49,392 bases of DNA from Acidobacterium sp. (GTDB lineage: Bacteria; Acidobacteriota; Vicinamibacteria; Vicinamibacterales; UBA2999), in assembly GCA_002737365.1 (NCBI GenBank), contig NSIL01000019.1, positions 1-49,392 on the forward strand, written 5' to 3'. The notes under the pieces were generated by a model. The model saw only the letters and a program-made list of their open reading frames with translations, made no database searches and was not told where the DNA came from. Below, piece by piece: positions 17,373 through 25,301 of the stretch (its first letter is position 1; every line of letters begins with the position of its first letter). The position numbers and the translations under genes were made by a program.

Positions 17373-19070
17373 ATGAAACGCGCTGCCACTGTTCTCGCGC
17401 TGCTGGTCTCGGTGTTTGTGCTCCTGCCCAACGGACAGGGGCGGTTTACCGTCGTCGAAGCCACCATCCCCGCGCTGCAGGTGGCCATGGCCAAGGGGCA
17501 GGTCACCTCGCGGCAGCTGGTCGAGCAGTACCTGATCCGCATCGCCACCTACGAGGACAAGTTGAACGCCGCGCTGGCGGTGAACCCGGCGGCCTTGCGG
17601 GAGGCCGACGTGCTGGATCGGGAGCGGGCGCAGGGCAAGTTACGCGGTCCGCTGCACGGCATCCCGATCGCGCTCAAGGACAACATCCACACTACCAACA
17701 TGCCGACGACCGGTGGCGCGCTCGCCTTTGCCGGCTTCGTCCCGCCGTACGAGGCGACGCTGACCAAGAACCTGGTGGCCGCCGGCGCCATCATCATCGC
17801 CAAGACCGGCCTCACCGAACTGGCGAACTGGGTCGCCGGCAATCCCACTGCGATGCCCGGCAACTACAACGCGGTCGGCGGCTTCGGGTTCAATCCCTAC
17901 GACCCGCGCCCGGATCCGCGCCCCGAGCCCGGTGACGGCCGGCCGGTGCTGCAGACCGGCGGCTCGAGCTCCGGCATCGGCACCGCCGCCAACCTGTGGG
18001 CCGGCAGTGTCGGCTCCGACACCGGCGGCTCGATCATCAGCCCCGCCAATGCCAACATGCTGGTCGGCATTCGGCCGACGATTGGCCGCATCAGCCGCTA
18101 CGGCGTCATTCCGATCACCGCCGATCACGACACCGCCGGACCGATGACGCGCACGGTGGCTGATGCGGCGATCATGCTCGGCGCCATGGAAGGGGCCTCA
18201 CCGGATCCGAACGATGCGGCCACGCGCACGTGCACGCCGCCCCCTGGCCGCGACTACACGAAGTTCCTCAATGCGGGCGGCTTGAAGGGCGCGCGCATCG
18301 GCGTGCCGCGGGCGTTTTACCTTGACCGCGTGACGCTGCCTGGTGAGAAGGAGCCGCGCGGCGGGCTGAACCCCGAGCAGGCCAAGGTGATGGCCGACGC
18401 CATTGCCGTCCTCAAGCAGCAGGGCGCCACGGTCGTAGCGCCTGCCGACTTGCCGAGCTTTGTCGCGACCGACGCCAACGACAGTTTCCCGGTGTTTGAT
18501 TACTGCTCCGGCGCGGAACACGCGAGGGGTAAGGATGCCCAGTGCACCGTGGCCTTCAAGTACGGTATGAAGCGCGACTTCAATGCATGGCTGGCGAGCC
18601 TGGGACCGTCGGCCCCGGTCAAGACGCTGACCGAGCTGCGCAACTGGAACATGGCGCACGCCAAGGCCGGCGCGATCCGCTACCAACAATCGCGTCTCGA
18701 CATCTCGGACGAGATGGATCTGGTGGCCGACAAGGCCCGCTACGATGCCGACCATGCGAAGGACCATCGCTTGAGCCGCGACCAGGGCATCGATGCCGTC
18801 TTGAGGGCCCACCAGCTCGACGCGATCATCACGCCAGGCGGCAGCGGCGCCGGAGTCGCGTCGCGCGCCGGCTATCCGATTATCGCGGTGCCCTTCGGAA
18901 TGGTGCCGAACGCTCCCAACCCGCCCCTGCCACCCGGCTTCAACGCCAGGCCGGCGCCGTTCGGGGTTGGGTTCGTCGGCGCGCAGTGCAGCGAGCCGAA
19001 GCTGCTCGAACTGGCGTACGCGTTCGAGCAGGCGACAAAGAAGCGGGTGCCACCCTCCTCAGCGCCCTGA
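17373..19070 (+). CDS. Secreted amidase-signature hydrolase
   Basis: Amidase-signature family enzyme with a Ser-cisSer-Lys triad that hydrolyses an unknown amide. An N-terminal signal peptide (MKRAATVLALLVSVFVLLPNGQG) is followed by GIPIALKDNIHTT (Lys ~102), QTGGSSSGIG (cis-Ser ~199) and the nucleophile in GSDTGGSIISPAN (Ser ~220). At 565 residues it is long for the family, with a DPRPDPRPEPGDGRP insert just before the cis-Ser loop. It is not GatA: it is exported and has no gatB/gatC neighbours. Confidence 0.88.
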   Translation: MKRAATVLALLVSVFVLLPNGQGRFTVVEATIPALQVAMAKGQVTSRQLVEQYLIRIATYEDKLNAALAVNPAALREADVLDRERAQGKLRGPLHGIPIALKDNIHTTNMPTTGGALAFAGFVPPYEATLTKNLVAAGAIIIAKTGLTELANWVAGNPTAMPGNYNAVGGFGFNPYDPRPDPRPEPGDGRPVLQTGGSSSGIGTAANLWAGSVGSDTGGSIISPANANMLVGIRPTIGRISRYGVIPITADHDTAGPMTRTVADAAIMLGAMEGASPDPNDAATRTCTPPPGRDYTKFLNAGGLKGARIGVPRAFYLDRVTLPGEKEPRGGLNPEQAKVMADAIAVLKQQGATVVAPADLPSFVATDANDSFPVFDYCSGAEHARGKDAQCTVAFKYGMKRDFNAWLASLGPSAPVKTLTELRNWNMAHAKAGAIRYQQSRLDISDEMDLVADKARYDADHAKDHRLSRDQGIDAVLRAHQLDAIITPGGSGAGVASRAGYPIIAVPFGMVPNAPNPPLPPGFNARPAPFGVGFVGAQCSEPKLLELAYAFEQATKKRVPPSSAP

Positions 19071-19272
19071 GGATTTTTCGCGGCGCGGGGGGGGCTCCCT
19101 TGGCGCGCCAGTCCGGCGCCAGTTTGGGCGTGTCTCTTTGGGCCAGCCACACTGGCACCAGTTCTGCACTGATGCCGGACAAGAGGTATCGCCATGCGCT
19201 TGACACTTTGCGGATTCGGCCTTGCGTTGGCCGATTGGGCATGCACCAAGTAGGTGCAACCCACTTGCCGTA

Positions 19273-19292
19273 GGCGGGTCTGCAGGCCCGCC
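19273..19292. repeat. Near-perfect GGCGGG...CCCGCC palindrome
   Basis: A 20-bp palindrome (GGCGGGTCTG with CAGGCCCGCC; one T:G wobble) lies 8 nt past the stop of the minus-strand beta-helix gene. GGCGGG-centred palindromes of this style recur at 39201-39220 and look like dispersed elements that may double as terminators. The remaining 19071-19272 shows no gene or RNA that I can support. Confidence 0.6.
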
Positions 19293-19300
19293 TCTATGGT

Positions 19301-20896
19301 TCATTGCGGCGGAAGGGCTGCGCCTGGCGGATCGTTGGCGCCGCGCGGACGGCCGTAGCGATCGAGCGCAATCCGGTTTGACCTCGCCCCGGCTGGCGCC
19401 TGGGGAGGCGATGGCAGATCGCCATACGAGAAGTCAGGTACCGTCACACTTCGCGCACCGGCCAGCGCAGCGGTGGGTCGCACGTTACCCGCTGACAGAT
19501 TGGCGAAGCTCGGCTGCTGAGTGTTCACCGCGTTGTTGGCAGCGATATAAGGTTCACCGCACGTCGCGTGATCGGCCTGGCAGCCCGACTGATCACCAGT
19601 GCCCATGGGGTGTCCCGCCGGCCCGTTCCAGATCACATTGCCGGCAATGCGCAGATCGTTGTCGGCCCGATTCGAGTTCGGCGCCCCGGTCCCGGTGGGG
19701 CCACCGCTGTAGGGACCGTTAATCTGCAAGTGCTGCCACTGGCTGCCGGCACCCGCGGGATTGAACACCACGTTGTTCAGCACGAACACGTGGTTGTTGG
19801 GAATGCGAACGAAGTTATCGCCGTCATCCACGACGGTCGTGCCCCACGCGCCGCCGGCCAGGCGGGCCTCGCACGCCGTACGCTCAGCAGCCACGTCGGC
19901 TGCATCACAACTGCGGGCGCCAAATCCCGCCTCCAGCACGTGGCTGCGCGTGCCCACCCGGTAGAGCATGTTCCAGGCGATCAACACGTTGTAGCCGCCG
20001 TTGACCCCGAGCCCGGCGCCCTCCGTGTCGTGCACGATATTGTTGACCACGCGGATGTCGTACGCCTCGTAGTGCGTCCACGGCGCCGACATGAACTGCA
20101 AGCCGGTGCCCTGCCCCACCGTGAAGCCGCCCACGCCGCAGTCGTGAAACTCGTTGCTATCCACCAAGATCGATGCCGACCCGCCTTTTATATAGCCGCA
20201 CCAGTCATTCGCACCAAACACGCGGCTGCGGACGATGTGGCTGTTCTGGACGGCGACGAAGTCGATGGCGTTGTCGCCGGCGCCGCCGATACGCGAATCT
20301 TCGATATAGAAGTGCGTCGACTGGTTCACCTTGACCGTCTCGTGAGCGACCTCGGCCTCCACCCCCTCGACCGGCCGGGCGCCGCCGGTGAAGGTCACGT
20401 TGCGCAGCAGGGTGTGATCGCAGTCCTCGCAGTGAAAGACGTCGGCCGCCGGCGTGGGGATGATGTCGAGGTCAAAGAAGTAGAGGTACGCGACATGGGC
20501 GATGTTCAAGCCGGTTTGCAGGACTGCCGTGCCGGTGCCATTCACCGCCCGAAACACGATCGGTGCGGTGGCCGATCCATAACGCGCTTCCATGTAGTGC
20601 GGAATCGTGTCGGCCGGATACTCACCGGGCTGCAAGCGAATCTCGTAGCCGCTGGCGGTGAGGGGGCTGCCGGCAGTATTGCGTGGAATGCGGTTCCACG
20701 CTTCGATCAGGGTACGCACCGCCTCGGCGGCGCTGCGCCCGCTCGAGCGGTCGTTACCCCGGACCGGGTCGACCCAAATCTGTTGGAGCGTGGGGTTGCC
20801 CGCATCGTAGCGGGGTTCGGACTGTGCGACACCGGGAACCGGGAACGCCGAGAGTACGAACCCGCCGATCAGGAGACGCCGCGCAAGAGACTTCAT
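19301..20896 (-). CDS. Secreted right-handed parallel beta-helix protein
   Basis: A 531-residue secreted protein (MKSLARRLLIGGFVLSAFPVPGVAQ). An IWVDPVRGNDRSSGRSAAEAVRT segment is followed by IRLQPGEYPADTI and many short beta-helix coils such as IEDSRIGGAGDNAIDFVAVQ, IRVVNNIVHDTEGAGLGVNG and LNNVVFNPAG. This architecture occurs in polysaccharide lyases (pectate-lyase-like) and in cell-surface binding proteins; catalytic residues cannot be assigned. The ATG lies 1 nt after the stop of the upstream HD-protein gene, so they are probably co-transcribed. Confidence 0.82.
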   Translation of the reverse strand: MKSLARRLLIGGFVLSAFPVPGVAQSEPRYDAGNPTLQQIWVDPVRGNDRSSGRSAAEAVRTLIEAWNRIPRNTAGSPLTASGYEIRLQPGEYPADTIPHYMEARYGSATAPIVFRAVNGTGTAVLQTGLNIAHVAYLYFFDLDIIPTPAADVFHCEDCDHTLLRNVTFTGGARPVEGVEAEVAHETVKVNQSTHFYIEDSRIGGAGDNAIDFVAVQNSHIVRSRVFGANDWCGYIKGGSASILVDSNEFHDCGVGGFTVGQGTGLQFMSAPWTHYEAYDIRVVNNIVHDTEGAGLGVNGGYNVLIAWNMLYRVGTRSHVLEAGFGARSCDAADVAAERTACEARLAGGAWGTTVVDDGDNFVRIPNNHVFVLNNVVFNPAGAGSQWQHLQINGPYSGGPTGTGAPNSNRADNDLRIAGNVIWNGPAGHPMGTGDQSGCQADHATCGEPYIAANNAVNTQQPSFANLSAGNVRPTAALAGARSVTVPDFSYGDLPSPPQAPAGARSNRIALDRYGRPRGANDPPGAALPPQ

Positions 20897-20897
20897 C

Positions 20898-21470
20898 TCA
20901 GGGATTATCGGCTAATTGCAGCAACTCCTCCACTTCCCTCTGCAGGTCACGCGTCAGTGGCGCTCGATAGCGGCTCATTAGGGCGCCGGCCACCGCCTCG
21001 TAATACCAGAGCGTTCCCTCGCGCTTGCCTTGGAAACGATCCCACACTTCGTCGCCATGCATCCGCAGGTCGCGGATGATCGCCCGGACGTTGTGCAGCT
21101 TGTCGGCGGCCGACACCAGGCACACCGAGTCACTGGCCGTTTCGATATGGCCGAGGTACGCATCCTTCCGGGCCCGCCACGGCAGCTTGTCTTCCGGATG
21201 CTCGGCGAGACTGTCACTGCAACCGAGTACGATGTCGCCCACGGCATCACCAAAGCGCGCGCGGATCTCAGCCAGGCGCGCTTCGCCTCCGCCATCCTCG
21301 GCCGCGTCATGGAGCAGCGCGCCGATCGCCTCGTCTTCGTTGGCGCCGTACTCCATCGCGATGCCGGCCACCCCCAGGATGTGGGCCATGTACGGGATGG
21401 CGGTACCCTTGCGGAGTTGTCCGTAGTGGACCTGGCTAGCGTAGACGATGGCCGATTCAAAGCGAGTCAC
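20898..21470 (-). CDS. HD-domain (p)ppGpp hydrolase-like protein (MESH1/SAH type)
   Basis: A single-domain HD hydrolase resembling the hydrolase half of RelA/SpoT. Metal-site residues are seen in IPYMAHILGVAGI (His), IGALLHDAAEDGGGEA (HD, then Glu-Asp) and SAADKLHNVRAI (Asp). No synthetase or TGS/ACT domain follows, so it would be a small alarmone hydrolase acting on (p)ppGpp or NADPH-like substrates. The GTG at 21470 is preferred over ATG 21518: TAGGCT ends 7 nt before it and the protein then starts MTRFESAIVYASQVH. About 190 residues. Confidence 0.8.
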   Translation of the reverse strand: MTRFESAIVYASQVHYGQLRKGTAIPYMAHILGVAGIAMEYGANEDEAIGALLHDAAEDGGGEARLAEIRARFGDAVGDIVLGCSDSLAEHPEDKLPWRARKDAYLGHIETASDSVCLVSAADKLHNVRAIIRDLRMHGDEVWDRFQGKREGTLWYYEAVAGALMSRYRAPLTRDLQREVEELLQLADNP

Positions 21471-21477
21471 GTCGCCA

Positions 21478-21483
21478 AGCCTA
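21478..21483 (-). promoter_or_regulatory. Candidate leaderless -10 element TAGGCT
   Basis: TAGGCT on the minus strand ends 7 nt before the proposed GTG start (21470) of the HD-domain gene. It supports the shorter N-terminus. Confidence 0.4.
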
Positions 21484-21562
21484 CCGTAGTGGTGCCTCTC
21501 TTCGCACCGCTGGCGCAAACCTGAACGTCTACCTCTGCTTCGTGTGCGCCGACACCGAATGA

Positions 21563-21799
21563 CCGCGGCCGGCGACGTTCGACCTGGGCCGCTTCCCGCC
21601 CGGCTCGTCGCGCTCGCGCGTATTCAAGCGGCCCGGAACGCTCAAGGTCTACTGTGAAATTCACTTGTACATGAGCGCCGTGGCGCGGGTCTTCGATCAT
21701 CCGTGGTTCACTATTCCCAACGGCGACGGCACGTTTGCGATTGAGGGTGTGCCGGCCGGCGCCGCGACGATCCTGACCGTGACGTTACCGGTCCTATAG
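21563..21799 (+). pseudogene. Remnant of a plastocyanin/cupredoxin-like protein
   Basis: From just after an in-frame stop (21560-21562) to a TAG at 21797 the frame reads FDLGRFPPGSSRSRVFKRPG, then LKVYCEIHLYMSAVARVFDH, then PNGDGTFAIEGVPAGAAT. The Cys-x-x-His-x-x-x-Met spacing (CEIHLYM) matches the copper ligand loop of plastocyanin-like proteins and the ending matches the carboxypeptidase-regulatory style. There is no start codon or signal peptide: the N-terminal half is gone. Confidence 0.65.
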
Positions 21800-21807
21800 C
21801 CCGCACC

Positions 21808-21999
21808 GTGAGCACACCGCGGTTTGTCGCGCGCGCATTGGTGCTGTCGTTCCTGACGGTGGCCCTGCGCCTGGGCGGCAGCTACCCGACCCGCAACGGC
21901 TACGTCGTCAACTTCTGGGACGATCAGGTCCTGGCGTCGCTCGTCTTCGCCAGCAAGCTCAAGTCACCGACTGGCCGACCGACAACAGCTTCCGCCTGA
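21808..21999 (+). pseudogene. Truncated N-terminus of a membrane protein
   Basis: From GTG 21808 the frame reads STPRFVARALVLSFLTVAL, one membrane-anchor-like segment, then YVVNFWDDQVLASLVFASKL, and ends by running into the 3' end of the convergent hydrolase gene. It starts 8 nt after the plastocyanin-like remnant, as the next gene of the same broken operon; a sensor-like protein is one guess. Only about 50 residues survive. Confidence 0.45.
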
Positions 22000-22513
22000 T
22001 GAAGTCGAGCACTTCGGAAAACTCGTGAGAGTGATTGAAGTGCCCGCGATCCGAGAACTCGAAGTAACTCCCCTTCAACTGCGCGGCCACATGCCTGGCC
22101 TCAGCGATGGGGATCAGCGGGTCGTCGGTCGAATGGAAGATCCCGACCCACTGCTGGTTCTCGCGGATGCGACGCCACTGCCACGGGTCGCGGTAATAGC
22201 CGCTCGCGGCTTCGCACGCATCACCCAGATCGGTGTGACACACGCTCACGAGCACCGAGCCAAGCAGCTGGTGGGTTTCGGCATAGCGCATGGCGGCAAC
22301 AGCGCCGGATGAGTGGCCGACGAGGATGGTCTCCTCATCGGCATCCAGCGACTCAAGATACGGCAGCCACACGGAGGCCCGCGCCTTCACGTTGTCGGGG
22401 AACGTGTGGTTGATCACATCCACACCAAGCGCCGTGACCTGGCGTTCGAGCCACGGTAGCCAGTGATCAGCGGCGGTGCAACCACCGTTGCCGTGAATCA
22501 AAATCGCTTTCAC
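21959..22513 (-). CDS. RBBP9/YdeN-type alpha/beta serine hydrolase
   Basis: A small alpha/beta hydrolase of 184 residues. It opens with MKAILIHGNGGCTAADHWLP, has the nucleophile elbow ILVGHSSGAVAAMRYAE, the acid in IFHSTDDPLIPI and the base in FSDRGHFNHSHEF. These match the YdeN/RBBP9 (DUF1234-like) family, which lacks a lid domain. The substrate is unknown. The start overlaps the upstream gene's stop by 4 nt. Its 3' end overlaps the truncated plus-strand remnant. Confidence 0.82.
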   Translation of the reverse strand: MKAILIHGNGGCTAADHWLPWLERQVTALGVDVINHTFPDNVKARASVWLPYLESLDADEETILVGHSSGAVAAMRYAETHQLLGSVLVSVCHTDLGDACEAASGYYRDPWQWRRIRENQQWVGIFHSTDDPLIPIAEARHVAAQLKGSYFEFSDRGHFNHSHEFSEVLDFIRRKLLSVGQSVT

Positions 22514-23700
22514 TTATAACTGACGCGCCAGATCTTCTTGCCGCCGTCGTCTGTCACGAGCAGCGAGCCATCGGGCATCTGCAACAGGCCGACGGGGCGC
22601 CCCCACACTTCTTTCTGGTCGGGCGCGAGCATCCAGCCACCGAGGAAGTCTTCGGGACCGGCGGTGGCCATGCCGTTCTTGAACGGGATGAACGCGACCT
22701 TGTAGCCCTGGCGCTGCGCGCGATTCCACGAGCCGTGCAGCGCCACAAACATGCCGCCGCGATATTTCGCCGGGAACTGCGTGCCGGTGTAGAACAAGAT
22801 GTCGAGCGGGCCGACGTGGCTGCCGAGAATGACGTCGGGATAAAGCGTGCTCTGCACCTTCGCCAGGTCCGAGCCCGTGTGGCGCGGCTCGGCGTTCGGA
22901 CCGATGTATGCGATCGGCCAGCCGTAGAAGCCGCCCTTCTCGACCTTGGTCACATAGTCGGGTGCAAGGTCGTCGCCGAGCGCATCGCGTTCGTGCACCG
23001 ACACCCACAGGTCATCAGTGCCCGGGTAGAAACGCATGCCGACGGGGTTACGCAGGCCGGTGGCGATGGGCTCGTGCCCGGTGCCATCGGGATTGAAGCG
23101 ATGCACGGCCGCGCGCATGGGCGGCTCGTTCAGGTCGATGTTGGATTGCGACCCCACCGAGAGGTACAGCTTCGAGCCGTCGCGATTAAACGCGAGCGTC
23201 CGCGTGTTATGCCCGGTGCCCATGCCGGCGAGCGAGATGATCTCTTTCCCCGCTCCGGTCACCTTCATGATCTTGGCGTCGTAGGTGTAGACCTTCACCG
23301 AGGTCGGCTCGGCCACGTAGAGCTGGTCGCCCTTGAGCGCCAGGCCGTACGGGCGGTCGAGTTTCTCGATGATCGCCGTTCGCACGCCGTCCTTGATCAC
23401 GAACACCGACCCCTGGGTGGACGTGTCCGACAGCAGGATTTCGTTGCCCGGGCCGAGCATCATGAAGCGCGGCCGCTCGGTGGTGAACGCCATGAATTCT
23501 TCGACCACAAAGCCGGCCGGCAGGTCGAGCTTCGCCCCATCCGGCTTTGGCACGATGGTCGGGCTGTTGCGAACCGATTCGGTCGCGAACGGCGCCGGCA
23601 ACTCTTTCCAGTTTACGGGCTTACGGCCCTGCTGGGCAGTGAGACCAATGCCAAGCGCGGCAGCAAGGACGGCGGTGACGGCAATCGTGGTTCGGATCAT
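22510..23700 (-). CDS. Secreted sorbosone/glucose dehydrogenase-like beta-propeller
   Basis: A 396-residue secreted protein (MIRTTIAVTAVLAAALGIGLTAQ) of the PQQ-dependent L-sorbosone / soluble glucose dehydrogenase-like propeller family. Typical segments are GFVVEEFMAFTTERPRFMML, LYLSVGSQSNIDLNE, ATGLRNPVGMRFYPGTDDLW and FVALHGSWNRAQRQGYKVAF. It probably oxidises a sugar or acts as an uncharacterised PQQ protein; cofactor ligands cannot be confirmed. It is translationally coupled to the hydrolase downstream (ATGA overlap). CATAAT on this strand ends 9 nt before its ATG. Confidence 0.82.
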   Translation of the reverse strand: MIRTTIAVTAVLAAALGIGLTAQQGRKPVNWKELPAPFATESVRNSPTIVPKPDGAKLDLPAGFVVEEFMAFTTERPRFMMLGPGNEILLSDTSTQGSVFVIKDGVRTAIIEKLDRPYGLALKGDQLYVAEPTSVKVYTYDAKIMKVTGAGKEIISLAGMGTGHNTRTLAFNRDGSKLYLSVGSQSNIDLNEPPMRAAVHRFNPDGTGHEPIATGLRNPVGMRFYPGTDDLWVSVHERDALGDDLAPDYVTKVEKGGFYGWPIAYIGPNAEPRHTGSDLAKVQSTLYPDVILGSHVGPLDILFYTGTQFPAKYRGGMFVALHGSWNRAQRQGYKVAFIPFKNGMATAGPEDFLGGWMLAPDQKEVWGRPVGLLQMPDGSLLVTDDGGKKIWRVSYK

Positions 23701-23709
23701 GGCGTCGGT

Positions 23710-23715
23710 ATTATG
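23710..23715 (-). promoter_or_regulatory. Candidate near-start -10 element CATAAT
   Basis: Minus-strand CATAAT ends 9 nt before the ATG at 23700. No Shine-Dalgarno sequence lies between. Confidence 0.35.
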
Positions 23716-23734
23716 GACGCAACGAGCACGCCGC

Positions 23735-23937
23735 TCAACTCCCGGTCGCGAGCGCGAAGAAGATCTTCCAGCCGCTCAGCGGATACTTGCCGGCAATGCG
23801 CCCCGTGGAGCCGTGCACCAGCAGATCGGCACCAGGATGTGCTTGAACCTCTGTCCCGAGAACGCGGGGTAGATCATCGGGTGCTGGTAGGTCTCGCCCG
23901 GCACCGGTTCATCGTCGAAGGTGTGCTCGACGACACC
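23735..23937 (-). pseudogene. Frameshifted C-terminal remnant of a zinc-ribbon membrane protein
   Basis: One frame gives VEHTFDDEPVPGETYQHP and FSGQRFKHILVPI; a second frame continues ADLLVHGSTGRIAGKYPLSG and WKIFFALATGS before a stop at 23735. From memory these match consecutive pieces (FKHVLVPVW..., VNGxTGxIxGxxPxSxWKI) near the C-terminus of bacterial zinc-ribbon, helicase-annotated membrane proteins. The stretch normally between them and the N-terminal part are missing. No other gene is seen in 23716-24028. Confidence 0.55.
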
Positions 23938-24028
23938 GGCGGCGGGCAGCGTGGGCAGTCGACGATGGGAGATTGCAGGAGGTGAGGAGGTAAGGAGAAC
24001 TCTTGGTCTCCTCAACTTTGTTTCTCTT

Positions 24029-25300
24029 CTACTCGTACCGCAGGGCTTCTACCGGATCGAGGCCGGAGGCGGTGCGCGCGGGTAAGTATCCGGCGACCAT
24101 GCCGACAGCCACCGAGACCACCAGTCCCGAGACCACCGCCCAGAGCGGCGGCGCCGCCGGGAAGGTCGGCGCCACGAAGGCCACCAGCGCCCCGATCACC
24201 GTCGCCAGGGTCACACCGGCCACCCCTCCCGCGCCGCTCAGAATCGCCGCCTCGATCAGGAACTGCCGCCGCACCTCGGAGCGCTGCGCCCCAATCGCGA
24301 GTCGCACGCCAATCTCGCGGGTCCGCTCGGTGACGCTAATCACCATCACATTGGCAATGCCGATGCCGCCAATCAGCAAGCTGATGGCCGCCAAAGCGAT
24401 TGTGGCGATGAAGATCTGCGCGCCGATGCGATCGAACTGCGCGATGATCTGATCGGCGCTGTTCATCGCGAAGTTGCTCTCGCTACCGGTCGGCACCTGG
24501 CGCAGTAGCCGCAGAATCGTATCGGCTTCCTGCCGCGCCTGCTCTCGCTGCCCGGGAAACGCCCGGATATAGAGCACCATGTTGCGGGCCTCCGGGAACT
24601 TGCGGCGGGCGGTGGTGACGGGCAGCGCCACCACGCTGTCGTTGCGGTTCTCGCCAAAGAACGTGCCTTGCCGCGGCGCCAGCTCCCCCACCACGAAATA
24701 GCGATCGCCACCGAGCAGGAACGACTTGCCCACGGCGCCGTCCCCGCCAAACAGGGCCTTCGAAACGTTGGCGCCAATCACGGCCACCTGGCCGCGCGCG
24801 CGCTCCTCGGAGGGTGTAAACGGGCGGCCCTGCTTGAAGGACGCCCCCACCACGTCGAAGAGATTCGCTGACGAACCCTCAATCAACACCGTGTCGAGCT
24901 CGTTGGCACCGTTGCGCGCCGTGATCACCCGGGTGCTGGTCACGGCGGGCACGATCAGCTGGATGCCGACGTCGCGAATCGACGGGCCGAGCCGTTCGAG
25001 CTGTGGTGCGTACTCGGCCTTCATCTGCGGCCGCTGCACATCCAGCTCGGTCGGCGCCGAGTACGGCTCGCCGTTCAGGTGATACGCAAAGATGTTGTCG
25101 GTGCCGAGCTCGCGAAACAGCAGCGCCACGCTGTTGCGCAGGCCGACCAGGGTCGACGCCACCAGCACGACGGTGACGATGCCGATCACCACGCCGAGAA
25201 TGGCAAGCCCCGATCGCGCCTTCTGCGCGCGCAACGATTCCGCCGCCAGCGTGGCGGCTTCGGTGAACGTCCCGATCAGTGTCGTACGTCGATTGACCAT
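24029..25300 (-). CDS. MacB/FtsX-type ABC transporter permease
   Basis: A 423-residue permease with the MacB periplasmic core and FtsX domain. An N-terminal TM segment (ARSGLAILGVVIGIVTVVLV) is followed by a large extracytoplasmic domain and three C-terminal TMs starting at ATIALAAISLLIGGIGIANV and including the conserved VTERTREIGVRLAIGAQRSE coupling loop. It lies 1 nt after the second permease and forms a pair with it. No ATP-binding protein is fused or adjacent. Confidence 0.88.
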   Translation of the reverse strand: MVNRRTTLIGTFTEAATLAAESLRAQKARSGLAILGVVIGIVTVVLVASTLVGLRNSVALLFRELGTDNIFAYHLNGEPYSAPTELDVQRPQMKAEYAPQLERLGPSIRDVGIQLIVPAVTSTRVITARNGANELDTVLIEGSSANLFDVVGASFKQGRPFTPSEERARGQVAVIGANVSKALFGGDGAVGKSFLLGGDRYFVVGELAPRQGTFFGENRNDSVVALPVTTARRKFPEARNMVLYIRAFPGQREQARQEADTILRLLRQVPTGSESNFAMNSADQIIAQFDRIGAQIFIATIALAAISLLIGGIGIANVMVISVTERTREIGVRLAIGAQRSEVRRQFLIEAAILSGAGGVAGVTLATVIGALVAFVAPTFPAAPPLWAVVSGLVVSVAVGMVAGYLPARTASGLDPVEALRYE

Positions 25301-25301
25301 G

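Noticed and set aside
19568-21079. 503-codon plus-strand frame opposite the beta-helix gene
   Set aside because: Composition of an antisense shadow; the minus-strand gene has a signal peptide and beta-helix repeats.
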